Part shown: in pieces, positions 30,410 to 38,569 of the stretch
Numbering within the stretch: position 1 is the first letter of the stretch
How the letters are laid out: each line of letters starts with the position of its first letter
DNA from: Sphingomonas nostoxanthinifaciens
GTDB lineage: Bacteria; Pseudomonadota; Alphaproteobacteria; Sphingomonadales; Sphingomonadaceae
Reading direction: 5' to 3'
Assembly (NCBI RefSeq): GCF_019930585.1
Contig: NZ_CP082839.1
Coordinates: 558,001 to 622,000 of the forward strand
DNA length: 64,000 nt
Made by a program: the position numbers and the translations under genes
The notes under the pieces: generated by a model
What the model was told of the DNA's origin: nothing
The model's input: the letters and a program-made list of their open reading frames with translations, nothing else
The model's database searches: none

Positions 30410-30946
30410 TCAGTCCAGCCGCAGCAGGCTGAGCTTGGCCTTGCCGACCATGCGCGGTTCCTCCGCCGTCCAGCCGGCGGCCGAGACCGTCTCCTCGCGG
30501 CTCGTTTCCACGCTCGCCCACGCGCCGGGCGCGGCCCAGCCCAGGCGGGTTAGGCGCTCCAGCAGCGCGCCCGCGCCACCGCTGCCGTAGGGCGGATCGA
30601 ACAGCAGCAGGTCGCACGGCCGCCGCGCGGGGCCGAGCGCCGCGACGCTGCCCGGGATCACGTCGGCCTCGGCGCCGAGCATCGCGATGTTGGCGCGCAA
30701 GGCGGTCACCGCATCCTTGTCCTGCTCCACGAACAGGGCACGCGCGGCGCCGCGCGACAGCGCCTCGAGCCCCAGCGCGCCGGTGCCGGCGAAGATGTCG
30801 GCGACGACGAGGCCGTCGAACGACCCGACCCGGCTCGCCAGCATCGAGAACAGGGCCTCGCGCGTGCGGTCCGCGGTCGGGCGCGTCGCGTCGCCCTTGG
30901 GCGCCTTCAGCACGCGCCCGCGCCACTGGCCGGATATGATCCGCAT
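30410..30946 (-). CDS. rsmD: 16S rRNA (guanine966-N2)-methyltransferase RsmD
   Basis: 178-residue Rossmann-fold methyltransferase modifying G966 of 16S rRNA. Seen: start MRIISGQWRGRVLKAPKG, TRPTADRTREALFSML, SAM-binding VADIFAGTGALGLEAL, and catalytic DPPYG in LLLFDPPYGSGG. Length and layout are normal. Its ATG overlaps the stop of the pseudouridine synthase gene by one base (TGATG), so the two rRNA-modification enzymes are made together. Confidence 0.95.
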   Translation of the reverse strand: MRIISGQWRGRVLKAPKGDATRPTADRTREALFSMLASRVGSFDGLVVADIFAGTGALGLEALSRGAARALFVEQDKDAVTALRANIAMLGAEADVIPGSVAALGPARRPCDLLLFDPPYGSGGAGALLERLTRLGWAAPGAWASVETSREETVSAAGWTAEEPRMVGKAKLSLLRLD

Positions 30947-31674
30947 CAGCTCTTCAGGGTCTTGCGGAAGGCGACGAGGTCGTGCTGGCGGATCTCGTCC
31001 ACCGCGCCGACGGGTAGATCGTCGAGCGGGAAGGGGCCGTAAGCGGTGCGGATCAGGCGGCTGACCTGCAGGCCGAGATATTCGAGCACGCGCCGCACCT
31101 CGCGATTCTTGCCCTCGGCCAGCCGCAGCTCGATCCACGTATTGGCGCCGGTGCGGCGTTCGAGGTTCGCGTCGATCTGGCCGTAGCGCACGCCGTCGAT
31201 CTCGACCCCTTCGATCAGATCCTCGAGCTGCGCCTGGCTCACCTCGCCGAAGGCGCGCGCGCGATAGCTGCGCTCGACGCCGGTGCGCGGCAGTTCGAGC
31301 TGGCGCTTCAACTCGCCGTCGGTGGTGAGCAGCAACAGCCCCTCGGTATTGAGATCGAGACGGCCGACCGGGATGACGCGCGGCAGATCGGGCGGCAATT
31401 TGTCGTAGATGGTCGGGCGGCCCTTCGGATCGCGCTCCGTGGTCAGCAGGCCGGCGGGCTTGTGGAAGCGGAACAGCCGCGCCGGCGCGGGGGCGGCGAC
31501 CGGCTTGCCGTCGACCGTAACGCCGTGGAGCGAGGTGACGATCGTCGCCGGCGTCTCCAGCGCCTTGCCGTCGATCGCGATGCGGCGCGCCTCGATCATC
31601 CGCTCGATCTCGCGGCGCGAGGCGATGCCGGCGCGCGCCAGCAATTTGGCGATGCGTTGCGGTTCGCGGCTCAT
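30946..31674 (-). CDS. rRNA pseudouridine synthase, RsuA/RluB family
   Basis: 242 residues: an N-terminal S4 RNA-binding domain (RIAKLLARAGIASRREIER) followed by the synthase domain with the catalytic Asp in VGRLDLNTEGLLLLTTDG, FHKPAGLLTT, and the C-terminal EGKNREVRRVLEYLG. This fits RluB/RsuA-type enzymes; the exact rRNA position is not decidable by eye, though RluB (23S) is the commonest in this group. It is coupled to rsmD downstream and overlaps the end of the carboxylate transporter gene upstream (ATGA). Confidence 0.93.
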   Translation of the reverse strand: MSREPQRIAKLLARAGIASRREIERMIEARRIAIDGKALETPATIVTSLHGVTVDGKPVAAPAPARLFRFHKPAGLLTTERDPKGRPTIYDKLPPDLPRVIPVGRLDLNTEGLLLLTTDGELKRQLELPRTGVERSYRARAFGEVSQAQLEDLIEGVEIDGVRYGQIDANLERRTGANTWIELRLAEGKNREVRRVLEYLGLQVSRLIRTAYGPFPLDDLPVGAVDEIRQHDLVAFRKTLKS

Positions 31675-32918
31675 GGTACGGGCTCCGGCTGGGGCGGCAG
31701 CAGCACGCCTTCCCACTTGGCGACGAGCGTCGCGGCGACGGCGTTGCCGATGACGTTGGTGGCGGAGCGGCCCATGTCGAGGAAATGATCGACCGCGAGA
31801 ATCAGCAGCAATCCTGCCTCCGGAATGTGAAAGAAAGACAGGGTCGAGGCGATCACCACCAGGCTTGCCCGCGGCACGCCGGCCACGCCCTTGGACGTCA
31901 CCATCAGCAGCAGCAGCATCGTGATCTGCTGCCCGATCGACAGGTGGATACCATAGGCTTCGGCGATGAAGATCGTCGCGAAGCTGCAATACATCATCGT
32001 GCCGTCGAGGTTGAACGAATAACCGAGCGGCAGGACGAAGCCCGCGATCCGCTCGGGCACGCCAAACTTCTCCAGTGCCTCCAGCGTGCGCGGAAAGGCG
32101 GCCTCGGACGAGGCGGTGGTGAAGGCGAGCAGGAACGGATCGCGGACATAGCCCCACAATTCGCGCGCGCGGCCGCCGGTGGCGAGCGTGGCGACGCCGA
32201 GCAGGAACAGCCACAGCACGATCAGCGCCATGTAGAAGCCGCCCATGAAGTAACCGAACGTGGCGAGGATGCCGATGCCCTGCTTGGCGATCGCGCCCGT
32301 CACCGCGGCGAACACCGCGATCGGCGCAAGCCGCATGACATAGCCGGTCACGGTCAGCATCAGCTGCGCCAGCGCCTCGACCCCGCGCACGATCGGCGCC
32401 GCGCGCGCACCGATCGCGGTGCAGGCGACGCCGACGAAGGCGGAGAAGACCACGATCTGCAGGATTTCATTGTCCGCCATCGCCTGGATCGGCGAGGCGG
32501 GCACGATGTGGATCACGAAATCGTGCAGGTTGAACGCCTTGCTCGAAATGCCGCTCGCGGCATCGACCGGCGGCAACGGCAGGGCGAGGCCGACGCCCGG
32601 CCGCAGCACGTTGACGAACACCAGGCCGAGGGTAAGCGACACCAGGCTTGCCGTGATGAACCAGCCGATCGTGCGCAGCCCGATCCGCCCGAGCGCCGAG
32701 CCTTCGCCCATGTGCGCGATGCCACCGACGAGGGTCGCGAACACCAGCGGCGCGATGATCATCTTGATGAGGCGCAGGAAAAGATCGGTCAGGATCGAAA
32801 GACCGTCGCTGATCGTTACGATGGCGTTGGCATCGGTAATGGTTTGGTTAATGGCGTAACCGACGATGATTCCTAGGATCATCGCAATCAGGATGAGGAA
32901 TGTAAGTCGGCTGGCCAC
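31671..32918 (-). CDS. Dicarboxylate/amino acid:cation symporter (DctA/GltP family)
   Basis: About 415 residues. DAACS family features: LIKMIIAPLVFATLVGGIAHMG near the N-terminus, the Ser-rich loop AFTTASSEAAFPRTLE, FVLPLGYSFNLDGT, TSKGVAGVPRASLV, and the binding motif DHFLDMGRSATNVIGNAV. Cotransports C4-dicarboxylates or glutamate/aspartate with Na+ or H+. GTG 32918 (VASRLTFLIL) preceded by AAGAGAGA is the likeliest start; a TTG further upstream gives a poorer reading. First gene of a set with the pseudouridine synthase and rsmD. Diverges from a lone receiver-domain gene. Confidence 0.9.
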   Translation of the reverse strand: MASRLTFLILIAMILGIIVGYAINQTITDANAIVTISDGLSILTDLFLRLIKMIIAPLVFATLVGGIAHMGEGSALGRIGLRTIGWFITASLVSLTLGLVFVNVLRPGVGLALPLPPVDAASGISSKAFNLHDFVIHIVPASPIQAMADNEILQIVVFSAFVGVACTAIGARAAPIVRGVEALAQLMLTVTGYVMRLAPIAVFAAVTGAIAKQGIGILATFGYFMGGFYMALIVLWLFLLGVATLATGGRARELWGYVRDPFLLAFTTASSEAAFPRTLEALEKFGVPERIAGFVLPLGYSFNLDGTMMYCSFATIFIAEAYGIHLSIGQQITMLLLLMVTSKGVAGVPRASLVVIASTLSFFHIPEAGLLLILAVDHFLDMGRSATNVIGNAVAATLVAKWEGVLLPPQPEPVP

Positions 32919-33005
32919 GCAGGTCTCTCTTGTTGGAGACGCGGGTGGTCGGGGCAAAGCGTCGGGCCGTCAAGCCCACAGGTCGAGCGTGCAAGAGGCA
33001 GGTGG

Positions 33006-33437
33006 ATGTTGTTCGGAAAGCGTGAACGCTCGATCAAGCGAATTCTGATCGCCGAGGACGAGCCATTGGTGGCGTTCGACAACGAGCATTCGCTGCGCGA
33101 TGCCGGCTACGAGGTCGTGGCCACGGTCGATACGGTCAACGCCGCGATCGCCGAGATTGGCGGCGGCCGGGTGGATCTCGTGCTGGCCGACGTCAACCTT
33201 TCGGATGGCGGCAATGGCCGCGACGTCGCCCGCGCCGCGAAGGATCGCAACATCCCGCTGGTGTTCGTGACGGGCGCGTGCCCGGATGACGCGCGCTCGC
33301 TCGCCTTCGGCTGTCTCGCGAAGCCCTACAGCCAGCGCGACTTGCTCTCCGCGATCGAGGCGGTCGAAGCGACGATCGCCGGCCGCAAGCCCAAGCGCGT
33401 CCCGCGCAGCTTCACATTGTTCGGGCAGGCGCAGTAG
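33006..33437 (+). CDS. Single-domain response regulator (receiver only)
   Basis: 143 residues containing one receiver domain and no output domain. Acidic pocket AEDEP, phospho-acceptor Asp in LADVNLSDG, Thr in VFVTGAC, and Lys in LAKPYSQRDL are all present. A basic tail (GRKPKRVPRSF) follows. Such proteins act by binding partners or as phosphate shuttles. No histidine kinase is adjacent. Start 33006 follows AGGTGG. It diverges from the dicarboxylate transporter gene. Confidence 0.9.
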   Translation: MLFGKRERSIKRILIAEDEPLVAFDNEHSLRDAGYEVVATVDTVNAAIAEIGGGRVDLVLADVNLSDGGNGRDVARAAKDRNIPLVFVTGACPDDARSLAFGCLAKPYSQRDLLSAIEAVEATIAGRKPKRVPRSFTLFGQAQ

Positions 33438-33497
33438 CGCGGCCAGACGAAGCAGGCGGCGGTTGGCAAGGGCGAGGATGGCGCTATCGTCGGCGCG

Positions 33498-34823
33498 ATG
33501 ACCTCGCTTCCCGTTCGTTCGCCGATCGCGCCCTATTTCGAACGCGCGCCGCTCGCCGCTTTGTTCCTCGGCATTTCGTCGGGCTTTCCGTTTGCGATGA
33601 TCGCCGCGACGCTGACGACGCGGCTCGCGCAAGCCGGCATCGACAAGAAAAGCGTGACGCTCTTCGCGCTGGCGATTCTCGTCTATAATCTCAAACCGCT
33701 GTGGGCGTGGATGGTCGATGGCGTGCGGTTGCCGCTGATCGGCCGCCTCGGGCAGCGTGTGTCGTGGATGCTGTTGGCCGGCGTGCTGGTGATGGCGGCG
33801 GTACTCAACCTCGCTCTCGTCGATCCGGCAGACAGCCTCGCTCGCACCGCTTATGCCGCGATCCTTGTGGGTTTGGCGGGCGCGACCTTCGACATCGTGA
33901 TCGACGCGTATCGCATCGAATTGCTCGAGCCGCGTCAGCTCGGCGTCGGTGCGGGCATGTCGCAATATGGCTATCGCATCGGCAGCACGGCGGCGGGCGC
34001 GCTGGCTCTCGTGCTCGCGGGGCGGATCGGCTGGGCCGGCGCCTATGCCGCGACGATGCTGTTCGCGCTGCCGGCGATGATCGTCGCGCTCGCCGTCGGA
34101 GAGCCCGCGCGCCACCGCGAACCTACGGTCCGTCGTGGTGCACGCGCCGCTTTGGCTGCGATCATCGGCCCGTTCGTCGAGTTCTTCACCCGTCAGGGCG
34201 CCGGCGCGGCGCTGCTGATCCTGGCCTTCATCCTGTTCCACAAGATCGGCGACACGCTCGCCAATCTCACCTTCCGCCTGCTGTTCAACAGTCTGGGCTT
34301 CACCAATGACGAGATCGCATTGTACGACGTCGGTGTCGGCTTCTGGGCCTATCTGGTCGGCATCTTCATCGGCGGCATGCTCTACGCCCGGCTCGGCCTC
34401 AAGCGTTCGGTGACGATCAGCCTGTGGCTGATGGCGGTATCCAATCTCAGTTTTGCCGGGCTCGCCGCGATCGGCCACGACAATGCGGCGATGGCGGGCG
34501 CGATCGGGTTCGAGAATATCGCGAGCGGCATCGGCGGCGTCACGGTGGTCGCTTATTTCTCGGCGCTGTGCGACCTGCGTTTCACCGCCGCGCAATATGC
34601 GCTGATCTCGGCGGGCGCGAGCGTGCTCGGGCGCGTGGTCACAGGAACGAGCGCGGGGCGCCTGATCGATGCGTTCGGCTATGTCGATTTCTATATTTTG
34701 ACGACGGTGGTCGCGCTGCCCGGCATCCTGCTGTTCTGGCTGCTCGTGCGCCTCGGCCTGGCGGACGACGCGATCGGCAGCGCCGGAACGCGCACCGCCG
34801 CAGAGGTCGAGCCGGGCGCCTGA
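33498..34823 (+). CDS. AmpG-like MFS transporter
   Basis: 441 residues with 12 hydrophobic segments. The N-terminal part (LGISSGFPFAMIAATLTTRL, LYNLKPLWAWMVDGV-like) and DIVIDAYRIELLEPRQLGVG are diagnostic of the AmpG family of muropeptide (GlcNAc-anhydroMurNAc) permeases. It probably imports cell-wall fragments for recycling across the inner membrane. No beta-lactamase or ampR is close; the L,D-transpeptidase and MBL-fold genes in the window are too distant to imply co-regulation. Confidence 0.85.
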   Translation: MTSLPVRSPIAPYFERAPLAALFLGISSGFPFAMIAATLTTRLAQAGIDKKSVTLFALAILVYNLKPLWAWMVDGVRLPLIGRLGQRVSWMLLAGVLVMAAVLNLALVDPADSLARTAYAAILVGLAGATFDIVIDAYRIELLEPRQLGVGAGMSQYGYRIGSTAAGALALVLAGRIGWAGAYAATMLFALPAMIVALAVGEPARHREPTVRRGARAALAAIIGPFVEFFTRQGAGAALLILAFILFHKIGDTLANLTFRLLFNSLGFTNDEIALYDVGVGFWAYLVGIFIGGMLYARLGLKRSVTISLWLMAVSNLSFAGLAAIGHDNAAMAGAIGFENIASGIGGVTVVAYFSALCDLRFTAAQYALISAGASVLGRVVTGTSAGRLIDAFGYVDFYILTTVVALPGILLFWLLVRLGLADDAIGSAGTRTAAEVEPGA

Positions 34824-34925
34824 ATCCCGCCCCCGCGGGCCTCTGCGACGCAAGCGCTTTCGCGTGCGCCGAAACGAATGGCGCACTGCTCGATAACCTG
34901 CTGCAAACGCCTGCCGAACGCCTAA

Positions 34926-35201
34926 ATGGCGCGCATGACTTTCTCGCATCTGGTCGATCCGCCGCGGGTGGTGGACGGCGGCATCCTGTTTACGATGGAC
35001 GTGCACGATCTGCAGCGCACCGTCTGCATCACCGATGCGGCGCTCGCGCGACTGGCGCCCGATGCGCCCGACGATCGCGCGCGGATGCGGGTGGTGCTGA
35101 CGATGGTCTCGACATTGGTGGAGATCGCCGGCGCGAAGGCGAGCAGCCTGGAAATGCCCGAGCTGATCGTGATCGACGCCGGCGATCTGCCGGTCACATG
35201 A
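34926..35201 (+). CDS. Small protein, weakly DUF1488-like
   Basis: 91 residues, no signal peptide or membrane segment. GGILFTMDVHDLQRTVCITD followed by AALARLAP looks like the short DUF1488 group (two beta-strands, then ...ALxRL), but the match is by eye only. It sits alone between the AmpG-like gene and the convergent SDR gene, whose last 8 nt it overlaps. Coding seems real because the frame covers an otherwise empty gap. Confidence 0.55.
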   Translation: MARMTFSHLVDPPRVVDGGILFTMDVHDLQRTVCITDAALARLAPDAPDDRARMRVVLTMVSTLVEIAGAKASSLEMPELIVIDAGDLPVT

Positions 35202-35973
35202 TCGTGTCGATCGTGCCGCCGTCGACGCGCAGCGCCGCGCCGGTGGTGGCGGAGGCGAGCGGCGAGGCGACGTAGGCGATCATGTTGGCGACCTCCTCGG
35301 TGGTCGCGGCGCGGCGCAGGATCGAACTCGGCCGGTGCGCGGTGACGAAGTCGGCGGCGACCTCTTCCAGCGGTTTGCCGGTTTTCGCCTGTTCGTCGGC
35401 CAGCATGGCGGCGACGCCTTCCGACAAAGTCGGGCCGGGCAGCACCGAATTGACCGTGACGCCGGTGCCCGCCATGCGCTTGGCGAGCCCACGCGCGACC
35501 GCGACGTCGGCGGTCTTGCTGACGCCGTAGTGGATCATCTCCACCGGGATGTTGAACGCGGATTCGGAACCGATGAAGATCACCCGGCCCCAGCCGGCGC
35601 GCTCCATCGCCGGCAGATAGGCGCGCGCCAGCCGCACGCCGGACATCACGTTGATCTGCCAGTGGCGATCCCAGGTCGCATCGTCGGTGTCGAAGAAGTC
35701 GGCGGGCTGGAACACGCCGGCGTTGTTGACGAGGATATCGACCTGCGGCGCCGCGGCGACCAACGCCGCGCAACCCTCGGCGGTGGCGAGATCGGCGGCG
35801 ACGCCATGTGCGCCGTCCCCCAGCTTCGCGACGGCGGCGTCGACCTTCGCCTGCGTACGGCCGTTGACGATCACGCGGGCGCCGGTCGCGAGCAAGGCGC
35901 GCGCGGCGGCGAATCCGATCCCGTCGGTGGAGCCGGTGACCAGCGCGAGCTTGCCCGAGCAATTGATGTCCAT
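35194..35973 (-). CDS. SDR-family oxidoreductase
   Basis: 259-residue classical short-chain dehydrogenase. Cofactor motif TGSTDGIG (residues ~14-21), NNAGVFQPADF, catalytic Ser in FIGSESAFN and YGVSK. The C-terminus ends GGTIDTIM. An Arg in VIVNGRTQ after beta-2 favours NADP over NAD (inference). The start 35973 is preceded by GAGGAA. Substrate unknown; not obviously linked to its neighbours. Confidence 0.9.
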   Translation of the reverse strand: MDINCSGKLALVTGSTDGIGFAAARALLATGARVIVNGRTQAKVDAAVAKLGDGAHGVAADLATAEGCAALVAAAPQVDILVNNAGVFQPADFFDTDDATWDRHWQINVMSGVRLARAYLPAMERAGWGRVIFIGSESAFNIPVEMIHYGVSKTADVAVARGLAKRMAGTGVTVNSVLPGPTLSEGVAAMLADEQAKTGKPLEEVAADFVTAHRPSSILRRAATTEEVANMIAYVASPLASATTGAALRVDGGTIDTIM

Positions 35974-36183
35974 GATGTTCCTCGTTCGAGACAGACAGAA
36001 TGCGCGGAAACGCGCGATCGACGCGGAGGTTCGCGGGCCGCGGCCATATCATCCGGAACATAGCGGCCTGTCGCTCGTATGCGGCGAAGGAACCGCGCGG
36101 ATGCGCCGCTTTTTTTGGAGGACGTACGTCGATCCGGAGGCTTTTGGCCGTTGGCGTGCTTCGGCTCAGGTTATAAGCAATTC

Positions 36184-36609
36184 ATGAGGTTAGATAACAA
36201 CAGCATGACCGATCCGCTCCGACTCCTGTTCGTTGACGACGATGAGGATATCCGCGCGATCATCGGCATGGCGTTGGGCCTCGACGGCGCGCTCGAGGTG
36301 CGCTGGGCGAGCGGCGGTTACGAGGCGCTGCGCATGCTCGAGGATCGGCGCTGGCAGCCCGAATGCATCCTGCTCGACGTGCAGATGCCGGATGTCAGCG
36401 GCGACAAGGTGCTGAGCGCGATCCGCAGCGTGCCGCGCGCGGTCGACCTGCCGGTCATCCTGCTGACCGCCAATGTGCGCTCGGGCGACATCATGCGCTA
36501 TCTTGGGCTCGGCGCGATCGGGGTGATCGCCAAGCCGTTCGATCCGCTGCGCCTCGCGAGCGAGGTGCGCATCATGCTCGAACAGGCGCGGCCGGTGCAA
36601 AGCCACTGA
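36184..36609 (+). CDS. Single-domain response regulator (receiver only)
   Basis: About 141 residues, receiver domain only: acidic pocket FVDDDEDIRA, phospho-Asp in ILLDVQMPDVSG, Thr in ILLTANV and Lys in VIAKPFDPLRL. It may start at ATG 36184 (MRLDNNS) or 36205 (MTDPLRL). It converges with the EAL-domain gene with only three bases between the stops; a functional link to cyclic-di-GMP is possible but unproven. Confidence 0.88.
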   Translation: MRLDNNSMTDPLRLLFVDDDEDIRAIIGMALGLDGALEVRWASGGYEALRMLEDRRWQPECILLDVQMPDVSGDKVLSAIRSVPRAVDLPVILLTANVRSGDIMRYLGLGAIGVIAKPFDPLRLASEVRIMLEQARPVQSH

Positions 36610-36612
36610 TCG

Positions 36613-37869
36613 TCAGCCGCTGATCCGTCGCTGATGGGCGATGGCTTCGGGCGTGCGTTGCGCCGTCAGATACGTGGCGAGCCGATCGAGCGGCAGCGGG
36701 CGCGAGAGCAGATAGCCCTGCACCTGATCGCAGCCCATCACCTGCAGCAGCGCCAATGTCGTCGGCGAATCGACGCCTTCCGCAGTCACCTCCATGCCGA
36801 GCGCGTGGGCAAGGTCGATGGTCGAGCGGATCAGCAACGGATCGCGCTGGCTGGTCGTCAGGTTCGCGACGAACATGCGGTCGATCTTGAGCTCGGTGAT
36901 CGGCAATTGCCGCAGGTAAGCGAGCGACGAGAAGCCCGATCCATAATCGTCGATGGCAAGGCGGATGCCGGCCTCGGCAAAGATCTGGAGGTTGCTGAGC
37001 GCGCGCTCCGGATCGCCGATCATCGCGGTCTCGGTGATCTCGAAGCCGATCAGCCCCTGCAGCGCGGTGAAGTGGTGCAGCAGCCGCCAGCCATAACCGG
37101 GATCGGCCAGCAATCCGCCCGAAATGTTGAGATCGAAGGTGAGCGTATGGCCCATGCGCAGCAGGCGGGCCTGATCGGCGATGGCGCGCCCGACCACCCA
37201 TTCGGTGAGCGCGGCGATGTCGCCGGTGCGCTCGGCGATCGGCACGAACATTGCGGGCGGCACGTAGCCGCGCTGGGGATGATTCCACCGCAGCAGCGCT
37301 TCGGCCGCGACGGTCTCGCCGGAGCGCGCGCGCACCTTCGGCTGGTAATGCAGCTCCAGCGTGTCGTCGCGGATCGCTTTCTGGAGGTCGCGCATCAGCG
37401 ACAGGCGGTCGGTCGCCGGCATCACGCCGTCGCCGGCGCCGATCTGGACGCGCGCATGGCGGCGACGGGCCGTCGTCACCGCGCGATCGGCGGCCGAAAG
37501 CTGCTCGGCGCGGTTGCCTATGCCTGCCTCGACCACGCCGATCGTCACCGCGAGATCGAAGCGATAGTCCGCAACTTCGACAGGGCGGCCCAGCGCGCGG
37601 GCGAGCGCCTCGGCGGCGGCTTCGGCGGCGGCGGGGGTCGATTCCCAATCGACGACGACGGCGCCGCGCCCCAAGCGGGTGCGCCCGCATTGGGGCAGCG
37701 TGCGGGCGATCTCTTCGGCCAGCCCCGCCAGCATTCGACGCGCGGCGGTGTAGCCGACCAATTCGTCGAGCACGTCGAACCGATCGACGTCCACCATCGC
37801 CAGATAGGGCCGCGACGCACCTGCCGATGCCGTGTCATCGGCCGCGCGGGTTGAAGGTGACCGTCGCAT
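36613..37869 (-). CDS. EAL-domain cyclic-di-GMP phosphodiesterase with degenerate GGDEF domain
   Basis: About 418 residues. The N-terminal half is GGDEF-like (MVDVDRFDVLDELVGYTAA), but the active-site loop is GRGAVVV rather than GGDEF, so no cyclase activity is expected. The C-terminal EAL domain keeps its catalytic set: AAEALLRWNHP, ETAMI, IDDYGSGFSS, LKIDRMFV, TAEGVD and QGYLLSRPL. It should hydrolyse cyclic-di-GMP to pGpG. No membrane segment or signal peptide is seen, so it is cytosolic. The start at 37869 is preferred to an upstream TTG at 37920. Confidence 0.88.
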   Translation of the reverse strand: MRRSPSTRAADDTASAGASRPYLAMVDVDRFDVLDELVGYTAARRMLAGLAEEIARTLPQCGRTRLGRGAVVVDWESTPAAAEAAAEALARALGRPVEVADYRFDLAVTIGVVEAGIGNRAEQLSAADRAVTTARRRHARVQIGAGDGVMPATDRLSLMRDLQKAIRDDTLELHYQPKVRARSGETVAAEALLRWNHPQRGYVPPAMFVPIAERTGDIAALTEWVVGRAIADQARLLRMGHTLTFDLNISGGLLADPGYGWRLLHHFTALQGLIGFEITETAMIGDPERALSNLQIFAEAGIRLAIDDYGSGFSSLAYLRQLPITELKIDRMFVANLTTSQRDPLLIRSTIDLAHALGMEVTAEGVDSPTTLALLQVMGCDQVQGYLLSRPLPLDRLATYLTAQRTPEAIAHQRRISG

Positions 37870-37925
37870 CCTCAGCGACCTAGTTGGCGGACCCTTCGAT
37901 CCCGTTAATTTTGCGTACAATATGA

Positions 37926-38399
37926 TTATTCGATCGGCAGCTTGCTCAGATTGGCGACCATCTGCTGGAGCGTGCGCACCAGCGCATCCAGATCGGTCTC
38001 GGGCACGCCTTCGATCGCACGCTTCAACTGGCGATTGACCACCGGGGTGAGCCGCGCAAGCAATGCCGTGCCGCTGGCGGTGAGCGCGACCTCGGTCACG
38101 CGATTATCCTCGCGATTGAGCTCGGTCGCGACCAGGCCCTGATCCAGCATGCGTTCGACGATGCGGCTCGCCGTCGAGCGCTTGATGAGCGCGCTTGCGG
38201 CCAATGCCCCAATGCTCATCGGCGCCCCTTCGCGCAAAACCGTCATCAGCCGATAGATCGATTTGGTGACGCCGTTCTTGGCGAGCACCAGGCTCATATC
38301 CTCGTGATATTTGAAATCCGCATGCGCGATCAAATAAAAGGGCGAGTGCCCCAGGCGGAAGTTGGCACTGCTCGGATCGAACGTCCTGCTGTCTGGCAT
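37926..38399 (-). CDS. MarR-family transcriptional regulator
   Basis: 157 residues. The winged-helix core is visible: MSIGALAASALIKRSTASRIVERM (helix-turn-helix), DQGLVATELNREDNRVTEVALT (wing) and a C-terminal dimerisation helix. It diverges from the S9 peptidase gene across 170 bp containing inverted repeats, so it is a candidate regulator of that gene and itself. The start has AGGA six bases upstream. Confidence 0.9.
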   Translation of the reverse strand: MPDSRTFDPSSANFRLGHSPFYLIAHADFKYHEDMSLVLAKNGVTKSIYRLMTVLREGAPMSIGALAASALIKRSTASRIVERMLDQGLVATELNREDNRVTEVALTASGTALLARLTPVVNRQLKRAIEGVPETDLDALVRTLQQMVANLSKLPIE

Positions 38400-38455
38400 G
38401 CCGTATCCTGCTTCACTTCGGCCGCGTCAGCAACCGTCCACCGCCTCATGTCATG

Positions 38456-38540
38456 GCGGTCGATTGACCGCGAGGGAATGGCCGATATCATGTGAAAATG
38501 GTTGGAACTGGCGTCGATCATGCAGGATCGGCGGTCGATC
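38456..38540. promoter_or_regulatory. Candidate MarR operators in the divergent intergenic region
   Basis: GCGGTCGATTGACCGC (38456-38471) is a perfect inverted repeat with 6-bp arms. A second site, GATCGGCGGTCGATC (38526-38540), shares GCGGTCGAT and has its own 5-bp arms. Both lie between the divergent MarR and S9 peptidase starts. Their assignment to this MarR protein is inferred from position only. Confidence 0.4.
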
Positions 38541-38569
38541 CACGGAACACATTTTTGGGGGCAAGGCAT

